A DNA stretch of 49,438 nucleotides, taken from NCBI GenBank assembly GCA_030841765.1, contig JAUUSS010000001.1:1-49438 (forward strand), in the 5' to 3' direction. The notes beneath the pieces are model-generated. The model worked only from the letters and a program-made list of their open reading frames with translations, did no database searches and was not told where the DNA came from. Below are positions 25,326 to 34,068 of the stretch, piece after piece. Both the position numbers and the translations under genes were made by a program. Source of the stretch: Collinsella aerofaciens (GTDB taxonomy: Bacteria; Actinomycetota; Coriobacteriia; Coriobacteriales; Coriobacteriaceae). Every line of letters starts with the position of its first letter. The first letter of the stretch is position 1.

Positions 25326-25738
25326 CGACGGTTCACCTTCATGACCACGTCGCCAATCTGGACTTCGTCGCCCTCGCGCAGCGTTGCGGGCTCCACGAGC
25401 TGGCGGCCGTTGACGAGCGTGCCGTTAAGCGAGTTGAGGTCCTCGATGATGAGTGCCGGGCCCTGCAGCGAAAAGCGCGCATGCGAGGCCGAGACGAACG
25501 GTTCGTTGATGCAGATGTCCGAAGATGGCGAGCGACCGACGATGACGGGGCCGAGCATGTCTACGTGGATGCCGCGGATACCGCGCGGACCCTTGTCCAC
25601 ATCGATCGTCCAAATGGCCGAGTCGCGGCGCTGCCCGCGCACAAGTCCCACGCCGGTCTTCATGACGGCGAACAGGAAGATATAGAGCAGGGCGACCAGG
25701 ACGATGCGGCCTGCAAAAAGGACGATATCGATGTTCAT
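25322..25738 (-). CDS. FhaB-type small FHA protein
   Basis: 138 residues: an N-terminal membrane helix (about 5-27), then an FHA domain with VGRSPSSDI, SASHARF and DLNSLNGTLVNG, the phosphothreonine-binding loop residues. FhaB (FipA) of Actinobacteria is bound by phosphorylated partners in the divisome. It overlaps pstP by ATGA and starts 7 bases after FhaA. Confidence 0.92.
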   Translation of the reverse strand: MNIDIVLFAGRIVLVALLYIFLFAVMKTGVGLVRGQRRDSAIWTIDVDKGPRGIRGIHVDMLGPVIVGRSPSSDICINEPFVSASHARFSLQGPALIIEDLNSLNGTLVNGRQLVEPATLREGDEVQIGDVVMKVNRR

Positions 25739-25744
25739 AAGCGA

Positions 25745-26758
25745 CTATCCCCTAAATTCAAAGGTGCTCAGGCCAAACGTCAGCAGATCGCCGTTGCGCA
25801 GCGGGCAGCGCGTAATGCGGCGGTTGTTGACGAGCGTGCCGTTGGTGGAATTGAGGTCCTCGATCGACCAATCCGAGCCCGTAAAGGTGAGCTGGGCGTG
25901 GCGGCGCGACACGTTGGGGTCGCGCAGGGCAATGTCGGAAACTGAGCGCTCGCGACCGATGGTCACCTGTGCGGAGGTGATGCTATGGCTCTCGCCGCTC
26001 ACGACGTCGACGAGCTGGGCGAGCGGGCGCTGCGGGGCGCGAGTGCTCGCCATGTTGGAGGCGATGCCGGCTGCGGCGCCTAGGCCCACGGCGGCACCGG
26101 TCGCGGCGGCTCCGCCCATGCCGGCAAGCGCGTCGCGCGAGACGGTCTGCGGCACCGGGATGGGTGCGGCGGCGGGGTCGGGGACGCTAGGCGCGAAGGG
26201 GTCTGCCACGGCAAGCGGGTCGGGAGCGGCGGCGCGAGGCGTCGGCTGCTGCTGGGGCATGGCGGCGGGGCGCTGCTGCTGCGGGGCAGCAAACTGCTGC
26301 TGGCCGGCGCGCGGGGCGCTGGCGGCACGGCTTGCCGCGGAGTTGTTCTGGCCCAGGCCGTTTTGATAGGCGCGCTCTTCTTCGTACAGGCGGCCGAGCG
26401 TGGGGGCATCGACGTTCTCGGCAAAGACCGAGAACTTGCCGGCGCGCAGCTGCGGATCGATCATAAAGCGCACGAGGGGCTCGCCGACAAAGACATAGCG
26501 GCGCTTTTCGGCCTGCGCCTTCACAAACTCGCGGACCTCGCGCGAAAGCTCGGGGTAGAACGGGGCGAGCATGGGATCGTCGTCGGCGGCGATAAGGATG
26601 GTATAGAGTGCCGGCGCCGTGTTGACGCCGTTGATCACCAGAGTCTGATCCTCCATGTCGCGAGCGGCCTGCTTGGCAAGCTTCTTAAAGGAGAACGGGG
26701 CACGGGTGGCACCGAAGATGCCGGCCACGTGGTCCTCGAAGATGTTCAGGAAGTTCAC
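25745..26758 (-). CDS. FhaA-type protein (DUF3662 + FHA)
   Basis: 337 residues. The N-terminal DUF3662 domain (about 1-125) has FEDHVAGIFGATRAPFS. A Pro/Gln/Ala-rich linker (about 135-235) follows, then a C-terminal FHA domain with IGRERSVSDI, VSRRHAQL and DLNSTNGTLVNN. In mycobacteria FhaA binds phosphorylated MviN to control lipid II export. The start is GTG at 26758, overlapping the upstream kinase stop as GTGA, with GGAGAG before it. Confidence 0.92.
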   Translation of the reverse strand: MNFLNIFEDHVAGIFGATRAPFSFKKLAKQAARDMEDQTLVINGVNTAPALYTILIAADDDPMLAPFYPELSREVREFVKAQAEKRRYVFVGEPLVRFMIDPQLRAGKFSVFAENVDAPTLGRLYEEERAYQNGLGQNNSAASRAASAPRAGQQQFAAPQQQRPAAMPQQQPTPRAAAPDPLAVADPFAPSVPDPAAAPIPVPQTVSRDALAGMGGAAATGAAVGLGAAAGIASNMASTRAPQRPLAQLVDVVSGESHSITSAQVTIGRERSVSDIALRDPNVSRRHAQLTFTGSDWSIEDLNSTNGTLVNNRRITRCPLRNGDLLTFGLSTFEFRG

Positions 26759-28608
26759 GAAAGATCACTCTCCGTATAGGTTCTTTGGTATCCGAGCAAA
26801 TATAGGCATATCCCAACGATTATAGAGGATAGGGTTCCCGCAACCGCCGCCTTGGCGACGACCGCGGCTGCAAGGCTGGCAATTTCCATATGGTGTGCAA
26901 GACAGGACGCCGCTGCGCAGCCGATGCCGGTGACAGCGATTGCGGCGATTGCGGCAAGGTTTGAGCCCTGATCGGCACGCTTGGCATGGGCATTGAGCAG
27001 CGCAGATGACGCCGCGGCAGTTGCCGCGACCAGCACAAAGGCAGCCCAAAGGAGCGGGTCTCCCAGCGCTGCGGCAACGTTACCGAGCCCCAGTACGCCT
27101 CCGGCTGAAAGCGCGACCGTGGCCAGACGGGCAAAAAGCGCGCCCATGCCCGTTGCCGCGGCGGCGCTTGCCGGGCCGAGCCAAAATGACGCGACGCCGG
27201 CGGCGACCCCAGCTGCCAGGAAGGTATTGCCGGTCAGACAGCCAAGCGCGAGTGCACAGGTGAGCGTGGCGCTCGCGGCAGTCTCGGTGCGACCCCAGGC
27301 GATCCACCAACCGGACATGGCGGCGGCAAAGATCACCGCGACGGGCAGCATCGACAGGATGCCCTGTGCCTGCATGGTGGCGTTGGCCATGAGCACCAAA
27401 AAGCCCACAGCCGAGATGGCCGAGCCAATCTGGGGGGCCAGGCCAGCCGCCACTCCGATCGCGATGGCCGCAATGACCAGGCCGGGAAGCGCCGCGACCC
27501 CGGCCGTTTGCATCAGCAAAAAGCTAAAGGTGCCGCACGTTAGCGCCGAGATAGTGCGCATGGTGTAGTCGCGCGCATGGCTCCAGCGCGTGCCCGCCCA
27601 GCCGAGTGCGGGGTCGACCTCGATGGCGTCGTCCTCGTAGTGCGACGGCTCGATATCGTCGAGCTCCTGCTCGTCATCCGAAAGTTCGCCAACCATTTGC
27701 TCCAGGCTGCGACGGCCTTCGCGCACGCTGCCCAGACCGGCAAGGAGCTGGTCGCAAAATGTCTCGACGCTGCTGGGGCGGTCCTGCGGCATGGGGGAGA
27801 GCGCGCTCATGAGCGCGGCCTCGGCTCCCGGGGGAAAGTGTGGTATCAGCTCGCTGGGATAGGTGGCGCCGCCGATGATGCGGTCGAGCGAGTCGGCGGG
27901 CGTGGCCGCCATAAAGGGAGCGCTGCCGCACAGGCCCTCATAGATTACACAGGCGAGGGCAAAGACATCGGCGCGCTCATCGACCGTGCCGGTCTCGATA
28001 TCGAGCTGCTCGGGCGGCATGTAGCCGATGGTGCCGCCGCGCGAGCCGCCAAAGCCACCGGCGGACGACAGTCGCGCCATGCCAAAGTCGGTGAGCTTTA
28101 CATTGCCCGAGTGGTCGATGAGCACGTTGGCGGGCTTAATGTCCAGGTGGAGTACGCCATTACTATGGGCGAAGGTGAGCGCCTGGCCTAGGGCATCGGC
28201 AATGGCCGCGGCCTCGTCAAAGGTAAGTGAGTGACCGTCCACGCGGTGCAAAAACTCGGCCAGCGACATGCCATCGACATATTCCATAACTAGGTAGGCA
28301 TAGGCTGTGTCGTGCGTAAAGTCGATGACCTGCACGATGTTGGGATGTTGAAGCATGGCGGCAGTGTGCGCCTCGCGCAGGACATCCATGATGTCGCTGG
28401 CGGGCATGCCGACACCGTTAATAAGGGGGATGCGCTTAATGGCGACGCGGCGGCGCAGGTGCGTGTCGCGGCAGATCTCGATGGAGCCAAAACCGCCGGT
28501 CGCAAGTGTCTCGAGCGGCTGGTACCGCTTGAGCAGCTCGCGAGAGCTGGTGCCCTCCAAAGGAACGTCCGGCGAGAACCGGGCGGTATGTTGCGAGAAA
28601 AGCGGCAT
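26755..28608 (-). CDS. Ser/Thr kinase with multi-helix membrane tail, non-RD type
   Basis: 617 residues. The kinase domain (about 28-290) has ATGGFGSIE, Lys58 in VAIK, DFG (174-176) and PPE. The catalytic loop reads HLDIKPAN, Leu in place of the Arg of HRD, so activation-loop phosphorylation may not be needed. The C-terminal ~270 residues are a bundle of hydrophobic Ala/Gly-rich helices with no PASTA or extracellular domain, which may sense membrane state. It is first in the fha-pstp-rodA/pbp-pknB operon and could stand in for PknA. ATG 28608 follows GAGGG; a TTG six bases upstream is less likely. TACACT at 28689-28694 (minus) may be the -10. Confidence 0.88.
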   Translation of the reverse strand: MPLFSQHTARFSPDVPLEGTSSRELLKRYQPLETLATGGFGSIEICRDTHLRRRVAIKRIPLINGVGMPASDIMDVLREAHTAAMLQHPNIVQVIDFTHDTAYAYLVMEYVDGMSLAEFLHRVDGHSLTFDEAAAIADALGQALTFAHSNGVLHLDIKPANVLIDHSGNVKLTDFGMARLSSAGGFGGSRGGTIGYMPPEQLDIETGTVDERADVFALACVIYEGLCGSAPFMAATPADSLDRIIGGATYPSELIPHFPPGAEAALMSALSPMPQDRPSSVETFCDQLLAGLGSVREGRRSLEQMVGELSDDEQELDDIEPSHYEDDAIEVDPALGWAGTRWSHARDYTMRTISALTCGTFSFLLMQTAGVAALPGLVIAAIAIGVAAGLAPQIGSAISAVGFLVLMANATMQAQGILSMLPVAVIFAAAMSGWWIAWGRTETAASATLTCALALGCLTGNTFLAAGVAAGVASFWLGPASAAAATGMGALFARLATVALSAGGVLGLGNVAAALGDPLLWAAFVLVAATAAASSALLNAHAKRADQGSNLAAIAAIAVTGIGCAAASCLAHHMEIASLAAAVVAKAAVAGTLSSIIVGICLYLLGYQRTYTESDLS

Positions 28609-28752
28609 GGCCAACCCTCGTGCGTTTAAAGTTCGTTTGCGAGCGGCGGGCGCGGGGCCGAGCCGTTCGCGGTGGCATAGATGCTGCTAGTGTAGCACGC
28701 TCGGGTGCATGGGGAGGATAGCGGGATGCGAGGCTGCCCGTCTGGCTTGGCC

Positions 28753-29469
28753 TTAGCGCTTCTTCTTGTTCTTCTTCTGCTTGCGCTGCTTGCCCTTGTT
28801 GTCCTGGGGCTTGTCGCCCTGCTTGGCCTCGGCGGCGGCCTTCTCGGCCTTCATTTTCTTCTTCTTGGTCTCGATGCGGAGTTTTTTGTTGATGCGCGCC
28901 TTAAGGAAGGAGCCAAACTGCTCGGCATCGCCACGGACGAAGGTGTCCTTGGGGATCGTCACGCCCTGGTCGGCGAACATGGCCACAAAGATGCGCTCGC
29001 CGTCGAGCACGTGGTCGAGCTTTTCAAACGGGAAGAACTGCGACTTGCCGCTCTTGCCCCAAACCATCAGGCCGTCCTCGTTGGCGGCGACGCGGCGATA
29101 GCGGCCACCCATGGACTCGTCGGCATCGACGGCGTCGATAAAGTCGCGGGCGAGCGTGTGGTGCAGGTTTTTGCTCCACCAGGCCAAAAAGGCGCCGAAC
29201 ACGATCAGGACGACGCCAAACTTGATCCAGTTGCCGCCGGCCACCAGCATGCCGATGCCGATGAGCGCGGCAATCGCGGCGGCGACATACAGCGAGCCGC
29301 GACGCCTGGGCGAGGCGACCAGGCGTGCGAAGTCGGTGACGAGGTCGTTTTCGTACTGGTACTCGTTGAGGTACAGGATGCCGTCGTCGGCTGCGGCCTG
29401 CTCCTCGAGCGCGACCTCGACCTGGTCGGCTGCTTCGGAGGGAACGAAGTTGCTCTCTGCGTCTGCCAT
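28753..29469 (-). CDS. YcxB-like membrane protein
   Basis: 238 residues. An acidic N-terminus is followed by two adjacent membrane helices (about 58-96). A soluble stretch with GRYRRVAANEDGLMVWGKSG and FFPFEKLDHVLDGERIFVAMF resembles YcxB-like domains. The tail is extremely Lys-rich (KKKKMKAEKAAAEAK to the end), perhaps nucleic-acid or membrane-surface binding. Function is unknown in the family. It is transcribed away from dnaX across a ~115-base gap. Confidence 0.7.
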   Translation of the reverse strand: MADAESNFVPSEAADQVEVALEEQAAADDGILYLNEYQYENDLVTDFARLVASPRRRGSLYVAAAIAALIGIGMLVAGGNWIKFGVVLIVFGAFLAWWSKNLHHTLARDFIDAVDADESMGGRYRRVAANEDGLMVWGKSGKSQFFPFEKLDHVLDGERIFVAMFADQGVTIPKDTFVRGDAEQFGSFLKARINKKLRIETKKKKMKAEKAAAEAKQGDKPQDNKGKQRKQKKNKKKR

Positions 29470-29585
29470 GCTCTTTGGACTCCTATCGCGGCGGGCTCGC
29501 CGTACGGGTTATTATGGAATGCAGTATGCCGTGCGACCGCATGGCCGCCGTGGCAACAAGACTCAGTATACCCGGGGGAGCACCC

Positions 29586-32072
29586 ATGGAATCGTTGTAC
29601 CGAAAGTATCGCCCGCTCACCTTCGACTCCGTGGTGGGCCAGCAGCATATCGTCTCGACGCTCGAGCACGCCATCACCGAGGGGCGCCTGTCCCACGCCT
29701 ACCTGTTCTGCGGACCGCGCGGCACGGGCAAGACCACCATGGCGCGCATTCTGGCCAAGGCGCTGCTGTGCCGCAATGCCGAGGCGGCGCGCGCCGAGGG
29801 TGCAAGCGGCTGCATGCCCGACGGTACTTGCGAGGAGTGCGAGCTCATCGCCGAGGGCAACCACCCGGATGTCTACGAGCTCGATGCCGCAAGCCGTACC
29901 GGCGTGGACAACGTGCGCGAGGAGATCATCAACTCCGTCAACTTTGCCCCAGTGCGCGGCAAGTACAAGATTTATATCATCGACGAGGTTCACATGCTCA
30001 CGACGGCGGCGTTCAACGCGCTGCTCAAGACGCTTGAGGAGCCGCCGGCACACGTGATCTTTGTGCTGTGCACCACCGACCCGCAAAAGATTCTGGAGAC
30101 CATCCTCTCACGCTGCCAGCGTTTCGATTTCCATCGCATCGGCAACGAGGATATCGAGCATCGCCTGGCATACGTGTGCGAGCAGGAGGGCTTCGATTAC
30201 GACGACGAGGCGCTGGCTATCGTGGCGCGCCATGCAAAGGGCGGCATGCGCGACGCGTTGTCCACGCTGGAGCAGCTGAGCGTCTTTGGCAACGGTTCTG
30301 TGCATGCGGACGACGCCCGCTCGCTTTTAGGCGAGGTTTCGGACCAGATTCTGGGCGAGTTTTCCCGTGCCATTGCCGATCGCGATGTTGCCGAGCTCTA
30401 TGGACTGATCCGCGCGCAGGTCGAGGAAGGAAACGACCTGCTGGAGCTGACGCGCGACCTGGTAGCGCATGTGCGTGACGTGTATGTTGCCTGCGTTGCC
30501 GGTGCCCGTGCCGAGCTGTTTGAGGGCGGCTCCGAGCAGGCCGAGGCGCTTGCTGCCGAGGCCGCTGCCTTTGGCGAGCATCCTGCCGACCGCCTGGCCC
30601 GCGTGCTGACGGTGCTCGACGATGCCGCACTGGAGATGAGGGGCGCGAGTGATGTGCGCCTGGTGCTCGAGATCGCCTGCACCCGTCTGGCTCGTCCCGA
30701 GGCCGATCTGACAATTGAGGCCTTGGCTGAGCGCGTGGCGCGTTTGGAGGCTAGGGTTGCCAATGCCGCGGTGCCGTTGAGCGTGGCTGCTGCTCAGGCT
30801 GCCCCGGCGGCCGTTGCGGCTGCGTCTGCAACGGCACTGCAGCCGACGCTCATCTCGGGTGCCCGTGCTACTGCTCCGGCGGCGACCGCTCCTGCCGCTA
30901 CGTCCGCGCACCAGAGCGGCATGCCTTGGGACCGTGGCGCCGCGGCTGCTCCAGCGCCTCAACCTGCGCCTAAGCCCGCGTCCGCGCAAGTCTCTAAGCC
31001 TGCGACGCCTGCGCCTCAGCCTGCGCCCACGCCGGCTCCTCAGCCCGTTGCGGCTCCGGCTTCCACGCCTGCCGCATCGCCCGCGCCGGCGCCTGCGTCC
31101 AAGCCCAATAACGCCGCCCAAGTTGCCGCCGCCGCCGAGACCCCTGCGGTCGAGGACGCTGGCGAGCTCCAGCGCAAATGGGCCGAGGTCGTCGAGCGCG
31201 TCAAAGCCCGTCAGGCCTCCTATGCCGGCCTGCTGCTCAATGCTCGCGCCACGGCCGACGACGGTTCCAAGCTCACGGTCTCGTTCCCCGCGGGCTCGAC
31301 CTTTGCCATCAAGATGCTCGGTCGCGCCGACACGCAGTCGGTGGTCCTGCCGACGGTCTGCGCGGTCTTCGGTCGTCGCACCGTCGACTATGTCCTGGAT
31401 GGGGGTGGCACGCCGGCTCCTCAACATGAGGAGCATTCTCCATCTGCACGGGCTGCGGTATCTGCGGACCCGCAACCCGTGTCCTCGGCGGCCCCTGCAT
31501 CCTCGAGCGCCAGCGCGCAGCAGCAAGCGGCGCCGATAGCGGCACCGACCCCATCGGCGCCTAAGCCCGTCGCGCCCAAACCTGCTGCCCCGGCGCCCGC
31601 ACCCAAGCCTGTCGCGCCCGCGCCCAAGTCATCCGACCTGGGCAAGGCTCCCTGGTTACGTTCCGACAATCCCGCCGGCGCTCCCGCCACGGGCAAGCTC
31701 CCGACGGAGCCCGCGCCCCGTGCGCCCGAGCGCGTGTCCGCTCCCAAATCTCAGCCTGCCGCGCAGTCTGCGCCGTGGGAATCCGAGCAGGTACCCTATG
31801 ACGACGCCATGGTTGGCGGTTTCGCTGCAGATGCGAGCGGGGACGATCTGCCCCCGTTCGACGTACCGGGTGCGACGCCCGCGCCCAAGCCCGCTGCAAC
31901 TGCCCCCAAAGAGGAGGACGCTCCTGCGGCTCCCTGGGAGTCCAACCCCGGCGCGGGCAGTCCCTTCGGCCATCAAGGCGCAGCCCCAAGCATTCCGCAG
32001 ACCGAGGACGAGGCCAAGGCCCTCATCCGCAGCGTCTTTGGCCAGGCCACCATCTTCAAGCCGGTGGAGTAG
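29586..32072 (+). CDS. dnaX: DNA polymerase III subunit gamma/tau
   Basis: The clamp-loader ATPase of the replisome, 828 residues. Domain I has the P-loop GPRGTGKT (43-50), four zinc-ligand cysteines (62, 76, 82, 85), the DEVHML Walker B-like motif and LSRCQRF (SRC arginine finger). Domain III ends near 375. A long Ala/Pro-rich linker (about 400-760) precedes a short acidic end. ATG 29586 has GGGGGAG upstream; family members start MESLYRKYRP. No A-rich slippery site is seen for making gamma by frameshifting. TATACC at about 29571 may be the -10. Confidence 0.95.
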   Translation: MESLYRKYRPLTFDSVVGQQHIVSTLEHAITEGRLSHAYLFCGPRGTGKTTMARILAKALLCRNAEAARAEGASGCMPDGTCEECELIAEGNHPDVYELDAASRTGVDNVREEIINSVNFAPVRGKYKIYIIDEVHMLTTAAFNALLKTLEEPPAHVIFVLCTTDPQKILETILSRCQRFDFHRIGNEDIEHRLAYVCEQEGFDYDDEALAIVARHAKGGMRDALSTLEQLSVFGNGSVHADDARSLLGEVSDQILGEFSRAIADRDVAELYGLIRAQVEEGNDLLELTRDLVAHVRDVYVACVAGARAELFEGGSEQAEALAAEAAAFGEHPADRLARVLTVLDDAALEMRGASDVRLVLEIACTRLARPEADLTIEALAERVARLEARVANAAVPLSVAAAQAAPAAVAAASATALQPTLISGARATAPAATAPAATSAHQSGMPWDRGAAAAPAPQPAPKPASAQVSKPATPAPQPAPTPAPQPVAAPASTPAASPAPAPASKPNNAAQVAAAAETPAVEDAGELQRKWAEVVERVKARQASYAGLLLNARATADDGSKLTVSFPAGSTFAIKMLGRADTQSVVLPTVCAVFGRRTVDYVLDGGGTPAPQHEEHSPSARAAVSADPQPVSSAAPASSSASAQQQAAPIAAPTPSAPKPVAPKPAAPAPAPKPVAPAPKSSDLGKAPWLRSDNPAGAPATGKLPTEPAPRAPERVSAPKSQPAAQSAPWESEQVPYDDAMVGGFAADASGDDLPPFDVPGATPAPKPAATAPKEEDAPAAPWESNPGAGSPFGHQGAAPSIPQTEDEAKALIRSVFGQATIFKPVE

Positions 32073-32093
32073 CTGCGCAGGCGGGTATACTGC

Positions 32094-32567
32094 TCAAGAA
32101 GAGGACCCCTTGTCCGGGCGCATCTGTATTTCGGACATGTGTAGTGTGGTGCCGCGTATCTCGCATTCGAGCAGACAGGTGCGTGACGGTCGGCCTAGGA
32201 TGCTGAGGTCGATGCGATACGTCGCATGGCTGTCCGTGTACTCGACTTGCTCGGCGTTAATGGTTGCTCCGATTGCCAAATAAACGCCTAGCTCGGCATC
32301 GACAATCTTGAAGTCCTTTATCTTGACCTTGAACTCTTGATAGAGGGACGGGCTGTTGTAGTAGACGGTTCGGGTTCCGTCGGTGCACTCATCGGTCGTC
32401 TCCCATTTGACGACGGGCTGGTCCGAGCTGGCTATCAGCAGTTCTGCTCCAAAAGCTATGGCATGGGTGATGACAACCAGCAATGCCCAGCCGACAAAGA
32501 GATAGAGAACCACATATGCAACGGGGTGTTTTGAGCGGATGTTTTGGAGCGCGTTGGGGGCATTCAT
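32094..32567 (-). CDS. Small single-pass membrane protein, unknown
   Basis: 157 residues. A short cytoplasmic start is followed by one membrane helix (about 17-46, AYVVLYLFVGWALLVVITHA) and a ~110-residue outer domain with two cysteines near its end (CLLEC) and one further up (DECTDG). The fold is not recognised. It has its own promoter: TATAAT on the minus strand (32602-32607) and GGAGG before the ATG. It converges with dnaX; the 21-base gap holds no clear terminator. Confidence 0.65.
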   Translation of the reverse strand: MNAPNALQNIRSKHPVAYVVLYLFVGWALLVVITHAIAFGAELLIASSDQPVVKWETTDECTDGTRTVYYNSPSLYQEFKVKIKDFKIVDAELGVYLAIGATINAEQVEYTDSHATYRIDLSILGRPSRTCLLECEIRGTTLHMSEIQMRPDKGSSS

Positions 32568-32891
32568 GGGGCACCTCCAAATTACTATCTATGGCAATCA
32601 AATTATACCCTGCCGCCATGTGCGCCGCCTCGAGCAGCGGTTCGGCATTTAGCTATTTAGTGGCGCACATGAAATGCCGGATTCGGCTCTACTAGATTGA
32701 GTGTGCGATATTATGCAACCTTGCATAATCTTTGAGTGCGGTTTGTATTGGAGGACATGTATATCGACTGAGGTAACACGTCCGCCCCGCTCTCTCGCCG
32801 CGCGCCGTGGTACGATTTTTGAGTTTGAAAGTCCCGCCGTGCTCCGGCTGCCCTTGCAGCTCGGCGTGCGGCCGCACGTAAAGGAGCCATC
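32568..32891. other. Intergenic region with a 20-bp dyad and ybaB leader
   Basis: No gene seen. ATTATGCAA-CC-TTGCATAAT at 32710-32729 is a perfect dyad, operator-like. TACGAT near 32812 is a possible -10 for ybaB. The leader contains a short GCTGC/GCAGC hairpin. No SRP RNA core was found although ffs often lies here. Confidence 0.45.
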
Positions 32892-33212
32892 ATGGCCGGT
32901 ATGAACATGCAGCAGATGATGAAGCAGGCTCGCAAGATGCAGGAGCAGCTTGCCGCCGCGCAGGAGAACCTCAAGTCCCAGACCGTCGACGCCTCTGCCG
33001 GCGGCGGCATGGTCAAGGTGACCGTTAACGGCGAGATGGAGCTCGTCAACCTCACCATCGATCCCGATGCGCTCGATCCCGAGGACGTCGATATGCTGCA
33101 GGATATGATCATGGCTGCCGTCAACGAGGCCGTCCGCGGCGTCAACGAGCTCGCCAACAAGCAGATGGGCGCCATCACCGGCGGCCTCAACATCCCGGGC
33201 ATGCCGTTCTAA
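32892..33212 (+). CDS. YbaB/EbfC nucleoid-associated protein
   Basis: 106 residues, mostly helical, with MNMQQMMKQARKMQEQLAAAQE and GGGMVKVTVNGEMELVNLTIDP, the standard signatures. These small dimers bind DNA and are almost always encoded between dnaX and recR, as here. AAAGGAGCC precedes the ATG. recR follows 13 bases later. Confidence 0.95.
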   Translation: MAGMNMQQMMKQARKMQEQLAAAQENLKSQTVDASAGGGMVKVTVNGEMELVNLTIDPDALDPEDVDMLQDMIMAAVNEAVRGVNELANKQMGAITGGLNIPGMPF

Positions 33213-33225
33213 GACACGCATATAT

Positions 33226-33822
33226 ATGAGTGCCAACCACAGTCTGCAAAAACTGCTCGATGAGCTGGGCCGTCTGCCGGGCATTGGTCCCAAGTCGGCC
33301 CAGCGCATCGCTTATTACCTGTTGGAGGCCGACGCCGAGGAGGCGCGCCGCCTGGCCGAGGCCATCCTGGAGGTCAAGCAGGAGGTCCACTTTTGCAGCC
33401 GCTGCTTTAACTACGCCACGGCCGACGAGTGCTCCATCTGCCAGGACCCGATGCGCGATACCACTCGCATTTGCGTGGTGGGCGAGCCGCGCGATGTCCA
33501 GGCGATCGAGCGCACGGGCAGCTACCACGGCCTCTACCACGTATTGGGCGGCGTGATCAGTCCCATGGACAAGATTGGCCCCGAGCAGCTGCACATTCGA
33601 GAGCTGCTGGCACGCTTGGGCCACGAGGACATCCACGAGGTCATCATCGCCACCAACCCCAATATTGAGGGCGAGACCACGGCGAGCTATCTGGCCCGTA
33701 CCATCAAGCCGTTGGGCGTCGAGGTGTCGCGTCTGGCAAGCGGCCTTCCCGTGGGCGGCGACTTGGAGTATGCCGACGAGCTTACGCTTGGCCGCGCCAT
33801 CGAGGCCCGTCGCGCGATTTAG
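33226..33822 (+). CDS. recR: Recombination protein RecR
   Basis: 198 residues. The N-terminal HhH (LPGIGPKSAQRIAYYLL) is followed by a Cys4 zinc finger (CSRCFNYATADECSIC) and a Toprim domain (ICVVGEPRDVQAIERTG, ATNPNIEGETTASYL), ending with the Walker B-like ASGLPVGGDLEYADE. It loads RecA at gaps together with RecO. Length and domain order are normal. A strong hairpin follows. Confidence 0.97.
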   Translation: MSANHSLQKLLDELGRLPGIGPKSAQRIAYYLLEADAEEARRLAEAILEVKQEVHFCSRCFNYATADECSICQDPMRDTTRICVVGEPRDVQAIERTGSYHGLYHVLGGVISPMDKIGPEQLHIRELLARLGHEDIHEVIIATNPNIEGETTASYLARTIKPLGVEVSRLASGLPVGGDLEYADELTLGRAIEARRAI

Positions 33823-33852
33823 GTGGCGAGCCTGCTCCTGCCGTATGTTTTC

Positions 33853-33905
33853 CTCACAGTCGCACGGGGTAGTCATAATTTCCCCGTGCGACTGTGAGTT
33901 TGTTG
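33853..33905 (+). terminator. Terminator after recR
   Basis: A perfect 17-bp stem (33853-33869 with 33882-33898) with 12-base loop is followed by TTTGTTG. A small dyad TTGTTGTGCAACAA (33899-33912) adjoins it. Confidence 0.85.
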
Positions 33906-34028
33906 TGCAACAAAGATGCTTCGTATCCGCTTATCGCATGGATGCTTCCGCTCGCATCCTTAATTTGCTCATTCGTTGCGCAACCTTTTGGGTTCGCTGA
34001 TACACTCAAATATGGATTCGAATGAATG

Positions 34029-34053
34029 CGCCGCTCCCGAGCGGCGTGTTTTT
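34029..34053 (+). terminator. Terminator-like hairpin in the leader of the stalk-protein gene
   Basis: CGCCGCT at 34029-34035 pairs with AGCGGCG at 34040-34046, followed by TGTTTTT. It sits just before the GGAGGAG ribosome site and the ATG at 34069, after a possible promoter (TACACT near 33999). It may be an attenuator. Confidence 0.5.
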
Positions 34054-34068
34054 GTTGGAGGAGAACGC

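Noticed and set aside
29586..32072. Programmed frameshift in dnaX to make gamma
   Set aside because: No A-rich slippery heptamer or following stem is seen, and the long frame is continuous.
32568..32891. Possible SRP (4.5S) RNA near dnaX-ybaB-recR
   Set aside because: The conserved GGTCAGGTCCGGAAGGAAGCAGC-type core is absent on both strands here.
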